Part shown: piece after piece, positions 18,583-27,496 of the stretch
Position numbering within the stretch: position 1 is the stretch's first letter
How the letters are laid out: each line of letters begins with the position of its first letter
Assembly (NCBI GenBank): GCA_002067865.1
Contig: MVRC01000006.1
Coordinates: forward strand, 124,001-188,000
Origin: Methanomassiliicoccales archaeon PtaU1.Bin124
GTDB taxonomy: Archaea > Thermoplasmatota > Thermoplasmata > Methanomassiliicoccales > UBA472
Length of the DNA: 64,000 nt
Direction: 5' to 3'
Notes under the pieces: generated by a model
Seen by the model: only the letters and a program-made list of their open reading frames with translations
Database searches by the model: none
Told to the model about the DNA's origin: nothing
Program-made: the position numbers and the translations under genes

Positions 18583-21537
18583 TCAGTTCTCCTGCTTTTC
18601 CTCCTCCTTCCGCTTCACCCTCTGCAGGCGGCCAGGGGCCCACCATGCCTTGTCGCCCATGATCGACATGGCCGCTGGCACCACGTAGGTCCTGACGATC
18701 ATGGCGTCACAAAGGACGGCCACGGCGAGGGCGAAGCCGAACTCCTGCAACATCGTGTTGCCGGAGAACATGAGCGAGCCGAACGCGCCGGCCATGATGA
18801 GCGCCAGTGCGGTGATGATTCCGCCGGTCGCTTCGACAGCATCGACCACCGCGTCATTGTTGCTCTTCCCCTTGTGGGCCTCCTCGCGTATCCTGGTCAG
18901 GATGAACACGTTGTAGTCCATGCCTATGCCCATCAGCATCACGAAGAGGATGAGCGGTACCAGGAACAACAACGGGGCGGACAGCCAGACGCCGAACACC
19001 AGGTAGGTGGCGGCGAAGGACCAGGCGATGCTCATGGCGATCGAGATGATGGCGAAGGCCGGGAGCAATATCGAGCCGAGCACGATCATCAGCACCAGGA
19101 AGATGCCGAGCACGACCTCGAGCTCGATGAAGCTGAACTGGCCGTTCAGGTCCACGCTGATATCGTAGATGGTCGCGGTGGAACCGCCCACCAGTATCTC
19201 TGAGCCAGAGAGGACGGACATGTTCGCGACCTCGCGGTCCATCTGCGTCCTCAGGGTGGGCATCAGGTTGACCGAGGTGGTGCTCATCGGCTCGTCGACC
19301 AGCGTCACGCTGATCAGCACCGTCCTGTTCTCGGCGTTGATCAGCGAGAGGACCTTCTCCTGGGTGGCGGCCGGCAGGCTGGTGAAGTTATGGTAGTCCA
19401 CCAGAGAACCATATGGCCGGGTCGGGCCCGAGACCGACTGGACATCAGAATTGGCGGCCAGCGTCGAAGTGATGTTCTCGACCGCGTTCATGTATTCCAT
19501 GTTCAGCGTCCCGTTGTATATCACCACGTCCGAGGCGGAGGAATCGATGACCACATAGGTCGGCATGATCAGACCGGCGCCGAAGTCCTCCGACAGCGCG
19601 TCCAGGCCGTCGGTGCTCTCGGTGGAGCTCATGCTGCCGATGAAGTCGAAGCTGGTCTCGGCGGTCATGTAGACGTAGGCGGCGGGTATGGAAACGACCA
19701 CCGCCACGGCCAGGACGACCTTGGCATGCTTCACTGCGAACGAAGCGGCGCTGTGGAAGTAGCCCCGCTTGCCAGCGGCCTTCTTGGCGTTGTGCTTCTC
19801 GCAGTAGCTCTTCCAGCGGTTCCCGGTGTTGGGCCAGAAGATGCGGTTGCCGAACAGCATGATCAATGACGGCACCAGGGTCAGGGCGACTAGCAATGCC
19901 ACCACGATCGCCAGGCCGAGGATCAGGCCCATCGTCTGCACCATGGAGTAGTGCGCGGTGGACATGGCCAGGAAGGCGATGATGACGGTGGCGCCGCTGG
20001 TCACGATGGACTCGCCGGCCCAGGTGATGGCCGTGTGGACCGCCTGGGACCGATCGGCCCCCTTCATCCTCTCCTCCTTGTACCGGGTCATGAGGAAGAT
20101 GGAATAGTCGGTACCGACGCCCAGCAGCACCACGATCAGCAACGTGATGACGAAGTAGAGCACGTTGGCCACGTAGGAGCCGATGATGAATACCAGCGCC
20201 TCGCTGATGCCCAGAGCGATACCGACCGCGCTCAGCGGCAGGAACTGCGCCAGGACCGAGCGGAACATCAGGCCCATCAGCAGGATGATGATAATGATGG
20301 TCAGGGGCTCGATGATGGCCAGGTCGTTCTTCGAACTGGACTCCATGTCCGCCGCAATGGCCGCGTCGCCGGTCACATACGTCGTGACATCGGCGCCGGT
20401 GTCGGCCTTGAGATCGGTGATGATGTCCCTTACGACGGTGACATCGTCCATCAGCGGCTTGTCCCCGTCATCCTCGGTGTACGAGGAATCGACGGAGAAG
20501 GTCACCATGAACAGCATGGTCCGGTCGTTCGCAGCGACCAGGTTGGACAGGTACGTTTCCGGCACCTGGACAGGATAGGTGGACAGAGTTCCATTGGTGA
20601 TGATCGATGCGGCATAGGCGTCGACCTCCTCAGCGGTATAGGTCGGCCCCATGGCGTAGATCTGCTGCAGGAACGTCATGTTGCCGATGCCAGATGCCTG
20701 GGCCACCATGTTCAGCGTGAACGCCTTGACGGTGCTGTCCAACAACGTCCGGTCGGCGAACATGGCCAGGCTGAACGTGCTCAGCGTGGCGTTCATCACC
20801 GACTGGTAGGCGGAGGGCAGGTGGGAGATGAAGACCGGTGCCACAGCGTTGATGGCATAGTTGGCCCGGGCCATCGGATCGGCGGCCAACGGGGTCGAGG
20901 CAGTGGCGTTCCACACATCGGTGAAGCCGTAAAGGTATCCCAACGCCATGGCCCTGCTCTGCTCGTCCAGGGTGGAGAGGTAGGGCTGCAGGTATGCGTT
21001 CGCGTACTGGAACGCGTAGGCGTCGGTCTGGTCCACGCTCCAGCTCGGATAGGAGGCGTTCAGCCCCTTCCATACTTGCACATATTGGTAGGGCAGGCCG
21101 TAGAGCAGCGTGGCGCTCATGTTGACCTGCTCCTGGGCAGAGTACATGCTCGGACCAAGCTTGTTGACATAGGTCTCGATTACCAGCTCAGAGACGGAGT
21201 AGACCGAGGTGGTGTTGAGGTAATATCTCAGCTCGGTGGAGGAACCCAGCCGATCCTGCAGCGCCAGGACGAAATCGCGCATCTCAACGTCGGTGACGTT
21301 ATCGGACTGGAGCACGATGATGAGCGTCCCGTTCGCCACCGACGTCTGGAAATCGCTCTCGATGATGTCTGATGCCTTCAGTGACTCGTAGTTGGTCGAC
21401 GCCCCTTCGGTTATCTGATAGTTGACGACGCCGTTGACCTGCATTATCAATGGTACAGAGAGCAACAGTGCCACTATCCAGAGCACGATCACCAACTTGT
21501 AGCGTTTCGTAACGAAATTGCCGAGTTTATCGAACAT
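18583..21537 (-). CDS. MMPL/RND-family transporter
   Basis: A 984-residue membrane exporter of the MMPL branch of the RND superfamily. It has the duplicated layout: one N-terminal helix and a large outer domain (residues about 35-400), five to six helices with GVGTDYSIFLMTRYKEE, then a second helix, outer domain (about 630-790) and helices with GIGMDYNVFILTRIREE. The two GxxxDY motifs carry the proton-relay aspartates. Such proteins export lipids or drugs, or assist envelope building. The TetR gene immediately upstream on the same strand probably controls it. Substrate unknown. Confidence 0.9.
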   Translation of the reverse strand: MFDKLGNFVTKRYKLVIVLWIVALLLSVPLIMQVNGVVNYQITEGASTNYESLKASDIIESDFQTSVANGTLIIVLQSDNVTDVEMRDFVLALQDRLGSSTELRYYLNTTSVYSVSELVIETYVNKLGPSMYSAQEQVNMSATLLYGLPYQYVQVWKGLNASYPSWSVDQTDAYAFQYANAYLQPYLSTLDEQSRAMALGYLYGFTDVWNATASTPLAADPMARANYAINAVAPVFISHLPSAYQSVMNATLSTFSLAMFADRTLLDSTVKAFTLNMVAQASGIGNMTFLQQIYAMGPTYTAEEVDAYAASIITNGTLSTYPVQVPETYLSNLVAANDRTMLFMVTFSVDSSYTEDDGDKPLMDDVTVVRDIITDLKADTGADVTTYVTGDAAIAADMESSSKNDLAIIEPLTIIIIILLMGLMFRSVLAQFLPLSAVGIALGISEALVFIIGSYVANVLYFVITLLIVVLLGVGTDYSIFLMTRYKEERMKGADRSQAVHTAITWAGESIVTSGATVIIAFLAMSTAHYSMVQTMGLILGLAIVVALLVALTLVPSLIMLFGNRIFWPNTGNRWKSYCEKHNAKKAAGKRGYFHSAASFAVKHAKVVLAVAVVVSIPAAYVYMTAETSFDFIGSMSSTESTDGLDALSEDFGAGLIMPTYVVIDSSASDVVIYNGTLNMEYMNAVENITSTLAANSDVQSVSGPTRPYGSLVDYHNFTSLPAATQEKVLSLINAENRTVLISVTLVDEPMSTTSVNLMPTLRTQMDREVANMSVLSGSEILVGGSTATIYDISVDLNGQFSFIELEVVLGIFLVLMIVLGSILLPAFAIISIAMSIAWSFAATYLVFGVWLSAPLLFLVPLILFVMLMGIGMDYNVFILTRIREEAHKGKSNNDAVVDAVEATGGIITALALIMAGAFGSLMFSGNTMLQEFGFALAVAVLCDAMIVRTYVVPAAMSIMGDKAWWAPGRLQRVKRKEEEKQEN

Positions 21538-21607
21538 GCTATCACGGACCGGTGTTGCGGTCGGGCCGGGGCAGAGCTACAGGGGTGATAGGCTTTATCG
21601 AGCTACC

Positions 21608-21640
21608 AATAAATTGTATGTATAAACAAACAAATTTATT
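21608..21640. promoter_or_regulatory. Inverted repeat in the MMPL promoter region
   Basis: AATAAATT at 21608-21615 and AATTTATT at 21633-21640 form an inverted repeat around a TATA-like TTTATACA on the minus strand. An ATTGT...ACAAA arrangement inside it resembles the ATTGT-N11-ACAAT site upstream of tetR. It may be the binding site of the neighbouring TetR protein. Confidence 0.4.
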
Positions 21641-21687
21641 CTGGACAGGAATCGGTGTGTACGATAGGACTCAGAAATAGTCAGGGG

Positions 21688-22278
21688 TCAACCCAATCTG
21701 AGCAGCAGCACGTCAGCGCTTGCCCGGGCGTTCTGCAGATACTCCTTCTCCACGCCCATCTGCGCGAACGAATCGTTCGCCAGGGACAGGCAGATGATGG
21801 AGTAGGCGGTCTCGGTGCAGTCGCTGAGCTTGGCGTTCGGGAAACGGTTGTGAAGCGCGGCCGCGAACGAATCGACCATCTCCTCGAAGAAATCGACCAG
21901 GCGGCGCTTCGCCTCCGGATATTGCTCCCTGGTGGTCATCATGATCCCCAGCACCATGCGGGACTGGGCTGGATGGAACGATTGGTCGGAGAACAGCGTA
22001 TCGAGGGCGGCGTCGATCCTCTCGTTCTCGGGCAGGGAGTTGAACACGCGGTCGATGGACACGCGATAGCTGGTGATGACCCGGTCCATGAGCGCTTTGA
22101 CCAGGTCCTCCCAGTTGCCGATGTAATGCCGGATGATGCTGGGCTTGACCTTTGCCTCCTGTGCGATCAGATCGATAGTGGCGCCGTCCAGCCCATATTT
22201 GGTGACGCACCTTTCAAAGGCTGCCAGGATCTGTTCCCGCCTTTCCACGACCAAGCTTCTTCGGCCCAAATTCTTCAC
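21688..22278 (-). CDS. TetR/AcrR-family transcriptional regulator
   Basis: A 196-residue regulator with an N-terminal helix-turn-helix of TetR type at residues about 14-58 (REQILAAFERCVTKYGLDGATIDLIAQEAKVKPSIIRHYIGNWEDL) and an all-helical ligand domain after it. It lies about 150 bases upstream of the MMPL transporter gene on the same strand, the usual position of a local repressor of an exporter. A 23-bp inverted repeat in its own promoter suggests autoregulation. Confidence 0.88.
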   Translation of the reverse strand: MKNLGRRSLVVERREQILAAFERCVTKYGLDGATIDLIAQEAKVKPSIIRHYIGNWEDLVKALMDRVITSYRVSIDRVFNSLPENERIDAALDTLFSDQSFHPAQSRMVLGIMMTTREQYPEAKRRLVDFFEEMVDSFAAALHNRFPNAKLSDCTETAYSIICLSLANDSFAQMGVEKEYLQNARASADVLLLRLG

Positions 22279-22303
22279 CTGCCCGGCTAGTAAAAAGAAG
22301 ATA

Positions 22304-22326
22304 GATTGTTTATATTAATTACAATC
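22304..22326. promoter_or_regulatory. Candidate TetR operator upstream of tetR
   Basis: GATTGT (22304-22309) and ACAATC (22321-22326) are perfect inverted arms around an AT-only core (TTATATTAATT). The site is 26 bases upstream of the tetR start, where repressor binding would cover the TATA/start region. Binding by this TetR protein is inferred. Confidence 0.45.
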
Positions 22327-22345
22327 GGAGAGAACATTTGCCATT

Positions 22346-23152
22346 TTACGTGGCTTCTTCGTTCCTGGCCAGCCAAACGGCGTCTGCCAGTTCCCCGATC
22401 TGCTCGGGCGTGAGGGCCTCCACCCGGTCGTCCATGTAAGGCAGGGATGGGATGGACCCTTCTGGCGCGACCCTCGACTTCTTCAGCACGGTCGATATCT
22501 TCTTCCGGCGCTGAGCGAAGCACATGTCGACCAGCTTGAAGAACAGCTTCTCGTCCTTCACCTGGAACGGCGGCGGCCGGGGCGTCAAACGGACGATCCG
22601 GGAATCGACCTCCGGCTCCGGCCAGAACGCGTTCCGCTTCACGACCTCCAGCAGGTCGCACTTGGCCCGGTAGTAGACGCCCACGCTCAGACGGCCATAG
22701 TCGTCCGTGTTCGCCTCGGCCCCCATTCTGTCGGCGAACTCCTTCTGCACCATGATGATGGCGGAAGAGAAGTCATGCTCGAGCAGCTTGAAGATGAGCG
22801 GCGAGGAGATGTTGTACGGCACATTGGAGATGAACTTGTCGAACCTGGGCCAGCGAATCTCTAAAGCATCTCCTACGATGAGGTCGAGCTTGTTACCGAA
22901 GCGCTCTGTCAGGAACGGCACCAGCTTGGAATCGAGCTCGATCGCCTGCAGGCGTTCGGTTTTAAGGAGTAGCCGCTCCGTAAGCATGCCCAGTCCCGGG
23001 CCGACCTCCAAGACCCTCTCGCCCTTCTTGATGTCGAGGTAGAGCACTTCGTGATCTGCCACCCTGTCGTCGGTTAGAAAGTTCTGCCCCTTCCCCTTGG
23101 TCGGGGTCAGGGAAAGGGAGGCCAGGAAGGCCTTGATCTCGGTAGGCCGCAT
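22346..23152 (-). CDS. ksgA: rRNA adenine N6,N6-dimethyltransferase KsgA/Dim1
   Basis: A 268-residue S-adenosylmethionine-dependent enzyme that dimethylates the two adjacent adenines near the 3' end of 16S rRNA. The N-terminal KGKGQNFLTDDRVADHEV segment, the SAM-binding motif VLEVGPGLGMLTERLL and the FISNVPYNISSPLIFKLL catalytic NPPY-type motif are present. It starts directly after the stop of the DUF655 gene (TAAATG), a pairing often seen in archaea. The C-terminal helical domain ends with WLARNEEAT. Confidence 0.93.
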   Translation of the reverse strand: MRPTEIKAFLASLSLTPTKGKGQNFLTDDRVADHEVLYLDIKKGERVLEVGPGLGMLTERLLLKTERLQAIELDSKLVPFLTERFGNKLDLIVGDALEIRWPRFDKFISNVPYNISSPLIFKLLEHDFSSAIIMVQKEFADRMGAEANTDDYGRLSVGVYYRAKCDLLEVVKRNAFWPEPEVDSRIVRLTPRPPPFQVKDEKLFFKLVDMCFAQRRKKISTVLKKSRVAPEGSIPSLPYMDDRVEALTPEQIGELADAVWLARNEEAT

Positions 23153-23701
23153 TTACCTGGAGACGAAGATGTGGTACTTCTGCGTGGGATCGTTCAGCTC
23201 CAGCAGGATGCGGTTGGCGATGACCTTGTCGGGGTGCTTGAGGGACGGGACCCTCTTCGCCAGCTCCTCGAACGTGGTGAACGGCCCCTTCTTCCGCTCG
23301 TCCAGTATGGCCATCATGGTCTTCTTGCCCAGGCCGGGCAGGAGCTCGAGCATGTGCTGGCGGATGGTGAGCGGCTGCGATTCGTTATAGAAGCGGATGA
23401 ACCTGGGCTCCTCCAGCTTCACGATCTCCAGGATGACGAAGGGCATCTCGTTCTGCGCCGTGGCGGACAGTTCTTCGAACGAGACCCTGCGCTTCACGTG
23501 CATGATCTTGTCGCGCTTCTCCGGCTCCTTGCCGATGTACACCCTCTCGCCCAGATTGATGATCGCATCTGGCCGGGGCACAAGCTCAAAGAGCTTGAAC
23601 TCCTGACTACCTAGGGCGTAAGCTACTGGCTCGCGTTTGAAGCCCTTTTCCATGGGCATTCCCTGCGGTAGGAAATCGAGGATGTGCGCGTAGTCTTCCA
23701 A
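23153..23701 (-). CDS. DUF655 RNA/nucleic-acid-binding protein
   Basis: A 182-residue protein of the archaeal DUF655 family. The N-terminal half (EDYAHILDFLPQG, then LGERVYIGKEPEKRDKI) looks like an OB-type fold; the C-terminal half, with ELLPGLGKKTMMAILDERKKGPFTTFEELAKRVP, is a helix-hairpin-helix region. The family is linked to RpoF, L21e and KsgA in archaeal genomes, as here, and may work in rRNA processing or translation. The exact role is unknown. Confidence 0.88.
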   Translation of the reverse strand: MEDYAHILDFLPQGMPMEKGFKREPVAYALGSQEFKLFELVPRPDAIINLGERVYIGKEPEKRDKIMHVKRRVSFEELSATAQNEMPFVILEIVKLEEPRFIRFYNESQPLTIRQHMLELLPGLGKKTMMAILDERKKGPFTTFEELAKRVPSLKHPDKVIANRILLELNDPTQKYHIFVSR

Positions 23702-23715
23702 AGTTCACACCGGCT

Positions 23716-24036
23716 TCAGAAATACTTCTCGACCAATTTAATAATCTGCTCTATCTGCTTCTTGTCGAGAACCAAACGCTCCTTGGCGAACAGCACGCGG
23801 ATGTCGTCCGCATGCATCGGCATGAGGTCGACTATCTTCACCGCAACGCCCTCGGAGATGAAGTCGATGGCGGTCAGCTCCTTCATGAGCTTCCCTGCCT
23901 TGTCCGCGTCGGTGCGGGACATCTTAGAGGCCTGGTCCAAGGCCAGTTTCTGCTCTGGAGTGAGCTCTCTCAACTTGGACTCTTCCTCCAGCATCTCCTT
24001 GACCTCTGCCAAGGGGACGTAGCGCTCTTCGCTCAT
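23716..24036 (-). CDS. rpoF: DNA-directed RNA polymerase subunit Rpo4 (RpoF)
   Basis: A 106-residue subunit that pairs with Rpo7 to form the stalk of archaeal RNA polymerase. The sequence is of the Rpb4/RpoF type: a helical N-terminus (RYVPLAEVKEMLEEE), a middle part with LTPEQKLALDQASKMS and the HRDC-like C-terminal helix DKKQIEQIIKLVEKYF. I choose the ATG at 24036 because AAGGTG lies 6 bases before it; a GTG three codons upstream (24045) is the alternative. It follows the L21e gene closely. Confidence 0.9.
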   Translation of the reverse strand: MSEERYVPLAEVKEMLEEESKLRELTPEQKLALDQASKMSRTDADKAGKLMKELTAIDFISEGVAVKIVDLMPMHADDIRVLFAKERLVLDKKQIEQIIKLVEKYF

Positions 24037-24046
24037 GATGGACACC

Positions 24047-24343
24047 TTATGCCACGTTCTTGCGCAGGTGCTCGGGGCTGCTGATCACGATCTTGATCTT
24101 GTTGCCGTCCTTGACCTCAAGGACGAACGCGTTGCCCTGCTGCCCGACGACGGTCCCGGTCTTGCCGTGGAACCTGATGTGCGGAGCTCCATAGTGGATG
24201 TTTGAGTCGATGAAGATGTTGGCCTTCTCTCCGGTCTCGAACACCTGGAACTCATGGGTGATGGGGGACAAACCGCGGTTCCGCGGGGTCTTCCTGAGTA
24301 TGTTCCTGCCCCTTCGCCTCAATCCGTGTGACGGTCTAACCAT
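24047..24343 (-). CDS. rpl21e: Ribosomal protein L21e
   Basis: A 98-residue large-subunit ribosomal protein. The basic N-terminus (VRPSHGLRRRGRNILRKTPRNRGLSP) and the SH3-like barrel with NIFIDSNIHYGAPHIRFHGKTGTVVG are diagnostic. It sits directly upstream of rpoF, as in many euryarchaea, and begins the L21e-rpoF-DUF655-ksgA transcription unit. Confidence 0.95.
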   Translation of the reverse strand: MVRPSHGLRRRGRNILRKTPRNRGLSPITHEFQVFETGEKANIFIDSNIHYGAPHIRFHGKTGTVVGQQGNAFVLEVKDGNKIKIVISSPEHLRKNVA

Positions 24344-24478
24344 ATTGATACCTCGGTAAGTGCTTCAGGCACATCGGCCAGCCCCGCCTCAGAGATGAGG
24401 GCGTATGCTGGACACGCTGCACTTTAAAGCGATAGAAGAACGTGAATGACTCGTCGCATATTAACTTTACCATGCACA

Positions 24479-24522
24479 GGAAGGAATGGTCGCGGGCCGA
24501 TCGCCCGGTCAGCGTTCCTTCC
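24479..24522. promoter_or_regulatory. Two-part hairpin between pus10 and L21e genes
   Basis: GGAAGGAA (24479-24486) and TTCCTTCC (24515-24522) pair around an inner CGGGC/GCCCG stem (24493-24497 and 24503-24507). The structure lies in the 204-base gap after pus10 and about 140 bases ahead of the L21e start, so it could be a leader or processing element for the ribosomal operon. No T-run follows. Confidence 0.35.
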
Positions 24523-24547
24523 CATACAGGTTGGCCAGGAGCCGCGT

Positions 24548-25798
24548 TCACTCGATCCTTTCCGGTTCGGGCTCGTCCAATATCCCGGTCACGTCGAGGG
24601 ACAGCACTTTGGCCTGAACCCCCAACAGCTTCGACAGGCTCGGGTCCGTGCGGCCGTTGTCGCCGTGCACGAACTCCTTGACGTATGTGCCCGATTGGGT
24701 CATAAGACGGATCAGGGCAATATCGCCCTCGAACTCCACCAGATGGGCGGAGATGATGGTCTTCTTCCTCTCCAGGTCGGCGCGGCGGTGCGCCACCCGG
24801 GTCGGGGTCTGCTGGCTGATCTCCAGGTCGTGGAAGGAGTCCAGCAGGTCGGTGAGCGCCTTCTTTTCTACCGGCGATTCGAACTGCACCTTGACCTCGT
24901 AGGTCTTGCGGGGGTCGGCCAGCTTTACCTTCCTGACCTCCTCCCTATTGCTCAGCCTGAGGTCCGATACCTCTACCTGGTCCTTGGCCAGGCGGTTGAT
25001 CTCGTCCTTCAGCCTGATCAGGTCGATGTTCCGCTTGCGCGGGTCGCGGATCTCGATGACGAACGGGCGGCCGGTGCCTAGCATTCGGGCATCGATGTCC
25101 TCCCGGCCCATGCCGTGCAGGAAATGCTCCACCCCTTCAGCCGCTGCCCTAATCGGTTCACCGATATACTCCTGCACGCTGGTCTGGTACATCTTGCCGG
25201 TGCCGTTGCAGCGCTTGCATCCCTTGCCACGACATTCGCGGCAGGGCCAGTAGGTCTGCGGCAGCTCTCTCGATAATTTGCGGTAACGGCCGTAGACGAA
25301 CACCGGGGCCACATCGATCTCCACATGGGCGAAGCGGGTGTCGATCAGCGCCACCACATCGGGGGTGTCGAACTCCACCTCCTTCTGCACGATGGCATAG
25401 GTGGCCTTGCCGATCTCCCGGTTCAGCTCGGCCTTGATCGGCTCTGCCTTCTCCTGCCCGACGAGGGACCAGATCTGCTCCTCCCTCTCGGAGATGAGCG
25501 GGTCGACCCTGGTGCCGACCAGGAAGTTGTTGTACTCGACCTTGGACAATGCATCTGCCGCCGCCTGAGCGAAGCGGGGGACGTTGTCGAATATCTCCTC
25601 GCACACATAACAGGAGGAATGAACGTACGGCTCCTTGTCATCCAGTACGCGGATGAAGTTCAGTCCCAAGCGGAGCGAAAGGCCCCTCTGGTCATCGCTG
25701 AGGCCGGTGGAGACCCTGGCGAAGACACGGCCAAGGCAGTGATCGCACAGGTCATGCTTGGACAGTATTATCTCTGCCTTGTCGAGGAGCTCGCTCAT
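24548..25798 (-). CDS. pus10: tRNA pseudouridine synthase Pus10
   Basis: A 416-residue archaeal enzyme that makes pseudouridine 54 and 55 in the T loop of tRNA. The N-terminal THUMP-containing accessory domain has zinc-binding CDHC and CYVCEE pairs, and CRECRGKGCKRCNGTGKMY begins the catalytic half. EDIDARMLGTGRPFVIEI contains the catalytic aspartate; the C-terminal FVHGDNGRTDPSLSKLLG is the usual closing motif. An oligo-AT stretch at about 25828 may be its promoter. It is followed by the L21e gene on the same strand. Confidence 0.93.
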   Translation of the reverse strand: MSELLDKAEIILSKHDLCDHCLGRVFARVSTGLSDDQRGLSLRLGLNFIRVLDDKEPYVHSSCYVCEEIFDNVPRFAQAAADALSKVEYNNFLVGTRVDPLISEREEQIWSLVGQEKAEPIKAELNREIGKATYAIVQKEVEFDTPDVVALIDTRFAHVEIDVAPVFVYGRYRKLSRELPQTYWPCRECRGKGCKRCNGTGKMYQTSVQEYIGEPIRAAAEGVEHFLHGMGREDIDARMLGTGRPFVIEIRDPRKRNIDLIRLKDEINRLAKDQVEVSDLRLSNREEVRKVKLADPRKTYEVKVQFESPVEKKALTDLLDSFHDLEISQQTPTRVAHRRADLERKKTIISAHLVEFEGDIALIRLMTQSGTYVKEFVHGDNGRTDPSLSKLLGVQAKVLSLDVTGILDEPEPERIE

Positions 25799-26155
25799 CG
25801 GGCGAGCGAAAAGGCGGGACGGTAATAATCTTGTCGGTGCGGATGAGCCGATGTCTAGGTGCCATCAGGCGAAAATGAAAGCGAGCAGCTTGGAATGGTA
25901 AACACCAGACCTCCTGGGATATCGAAATCATGACTGCCAGAGTTAATAGGATAGAATATGCACAAAAACCACCCCAACCACCATTCCCAGAATAACCATG
26001 ATTTTTAAATTCCGTATGTTCTAACCCTCGGTTTTGGCATTAAAACATATTTGCATTTATACCAAGTATGTCCCAAGGCAAAAATCACATTAAAAACATA
26101 TCATGCAGATCGAACGGCACGCTTCGCTGACATTAAAGAAATAAAGAATGGGGGT
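25799..26155. other. 357-base intergenic region between KH-protein and pus10 genes
   Basis: Contains no coding frame that I can support. The end nearest 26155 is T-rich on the minus strand (26135-26150) and probably terminates the aIF1A-RIO1-KH operon. The end nearest 25799 should hold the pus10 promoter. The middle is AT-rich (25990-26100); no tRNA or convincing C/D-box small RNA was recognised. Confidence 0.5.
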
Positions 26156-26695
26156 TCAGCTGAAGCCCATCTCGGATATGCGCAGCTCGCCCCTCTTTCT
26201 CTCCAGGAAGCGGTACACCGTGGCATGCTCCGAACCGCTCAGGATCATGTCTACGGCGGAACGGGCGATAGGCATCTGGATGCTGTTGCCGATGATGCAC
26301 ACGGTGTCCCCATAGACAGAGATGTTCACCCCGACCATGTCCTCGATGATGCGCCTGGTCTTGCCGCCAGAGCCAATGATGCGGGCGCGGACGCGCTGGA
26401 GCTGGTCGTGCTTCTTGCCGACGTAGTCGTCGATGTCCATGACCTCGAAGTACTCATCGTCGTCCAAGAGGCGCATGGCATGGTGCGGCGAGAATCCCCG
26501 ACCGATGGCGCGCACGATGTCCATGACCTTCAGCTGCATCAAGGGGTCCTCGTTCTTGCTGTCGTCGATGAGCACCTCGCCCTCGCTGTCGATGTCCAGC
26601 TTGACCTTGCAACGCTCCTCGATCATGGCCTTCGTCTGGCCCTCCTTGCCGATGAGCACGCCGATGCGGTCCTTGGGAATGCGGACGCCCTTCAT
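26156..26695 (-). CDS. KH-domain rRNA-processing protein (Dim2/Pno1-like)
   Basis: A 179-residue protein with two KH RNA-binding domains. The first starts at the N-terminus with IPKDRIGVLIGKEGQTKAM; the second contains RIIGSGGKTRRIIEDMVG near residues 100-120. It corresponds to the archaeal homologue of Dim2/Pno1, which binds the 3' end of 16S rRNA during small-subunit maturation. Its ATG overlaps the RIO1 stop codon (ATGA), so both are coupled; RIO1 works in the same maturation step. The frame is open upstream to 26854 but that part lies inside the RIO1 gene. Confidence 0.92.
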   Translation of the reverse strand: MKGVRIPKDRIGVLIGKEGQTKAMIEERCKVKLDIDSEGEVLIDDSKNEDPLMQLKVMDIVRAIGRGFSPHHAMRLLDDDEYFEVMDIDDYVGKKHDQLQRVRARIIGSGGKTRRIIEDMVGVNISVYGDTVCIIGNSIQMPIARSAVDMILSGSEHATVYRFLERKRGELRISEMGFS

Positions 26696-27483
26696 TTCTT
26701 GACACCCTTGATGGAGCGCAGGATTTCCTCCTCGCTCTTTATCTTTACGTCCAATGAACGGAAGTAGCGGTTGATGTTCTTTATGTCCCGCTTGAGGAAC
26801 TCTTCCGCGTTGGGATGGTCGGCGGTGAGTGACTGGCCGCAGTCGATGATCCATGGCTTGTCCTCGTGCCAGAGGATGTTGTACTCGCTCAGATCGCCGT
26901 GCACGAGCTCGGCCTTCTTGAACGCGAGCTTCATGAACTTGAGTATCTCCTTGTAGACCTCTTCCGGCTCCTCCAGCTCGACGTTGCGGATGGCCGGGGC
27001 AGGCATCTCCGGCGTGCCGAGGTATTCCATCAGGAGAAGGTTCTCGTGGAAGTCGATCGGCTCAGGAACGCGGATGCCGGCCTCCTGCATGCGGCAGAGG
27101 TTCTTGTACTCCTTGACGGTCCAGGCGTAGATCAGCTTGCGCTTGGAGCCGGACAGCCCCTTGAACCGCGGGTCGCCCTCGATGTAGCGGGCGATGGAAT
27201 GGAAGGTGGCGGTGTTGATGCGGAAGATCTTGAGCGCAAGGAACTCGCCTTCATGCGTGGTGACGCGGAAGACATTGCCCTCCTTGCCGGTCGAGATGGG
27301 AAAATCGATGGTGTCGATCGTTTCGCTGGTCATGAACTTGTAGACGGCCAGCAGAGTCCGTCTGTCAAAGACCTCGTCGAGGACCTTGCGGGCGTCGTCC
27401 ATCTTGTTCTCCGACCGTCGAAGGCGAAGCGATTCGACTTGGCGGTCCAGGCGAGAAGAGTCCTCCAGAAAGGGTTTTGCCAT
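26692..27483 (-). CDS. rio1: RIO1-type serine protein kinase
   Basis: A 263-residue atypical protein kinase acting in late small ribosomal subunit maturation. Signatures are the STGKEGNVFR nucleotide loop, the ELVHGDLSEYNILWH catalytic loop with the catalytic Asp, and WIIDCGQS with the metal-binding Asp. The start is the ATG at 27483 (AKPFLEDSSRLDRQVESL follows); the open frame to 27690 lies over the aIF1A gene. It lies between aIF1A and the KH protein in one operon, a conserved archaeal order. Confidence 0.93.
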   Translation of the reverse strand: MAKPFLEDSSRLDRQVESLRLRRSENKMDDARKVLDEVFDRRTLLAVYKFMTSETIDTIDFPISTGKEGNVFRVTTHEGEFLALKIFRINTATFHSIARYIEGDPRFKGLSGSKRKLIYAWTVKEYKNLCRMQEAGIRVPEPIDFHENLLLMEYLGTPEMPAPAIRNVELEEPEEVYKEILKFMKLAFKKAELVHGDLSEYNILWHEDKPWIIDCGQSLTADHPNAEEFLKRDIKNINRYFRSLDVKIKSEEEILRSIKGVKK

Positions 27484-27496
27484 GAAAGCTCCAGGA

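Noticed and set aside
19951-21372. 473-codon plus-strand frame opposite the MMPL gene
   Set aside because: Shadow frame; composition is that of reverse-complemented hydrophobic codons and it has no domain.
24336-24551. 71-codon minus-strand frame between pus10 and L21e
   Set aside because: Overlaps the L21e start, lacks similarity, and the region looks like a structured leader.
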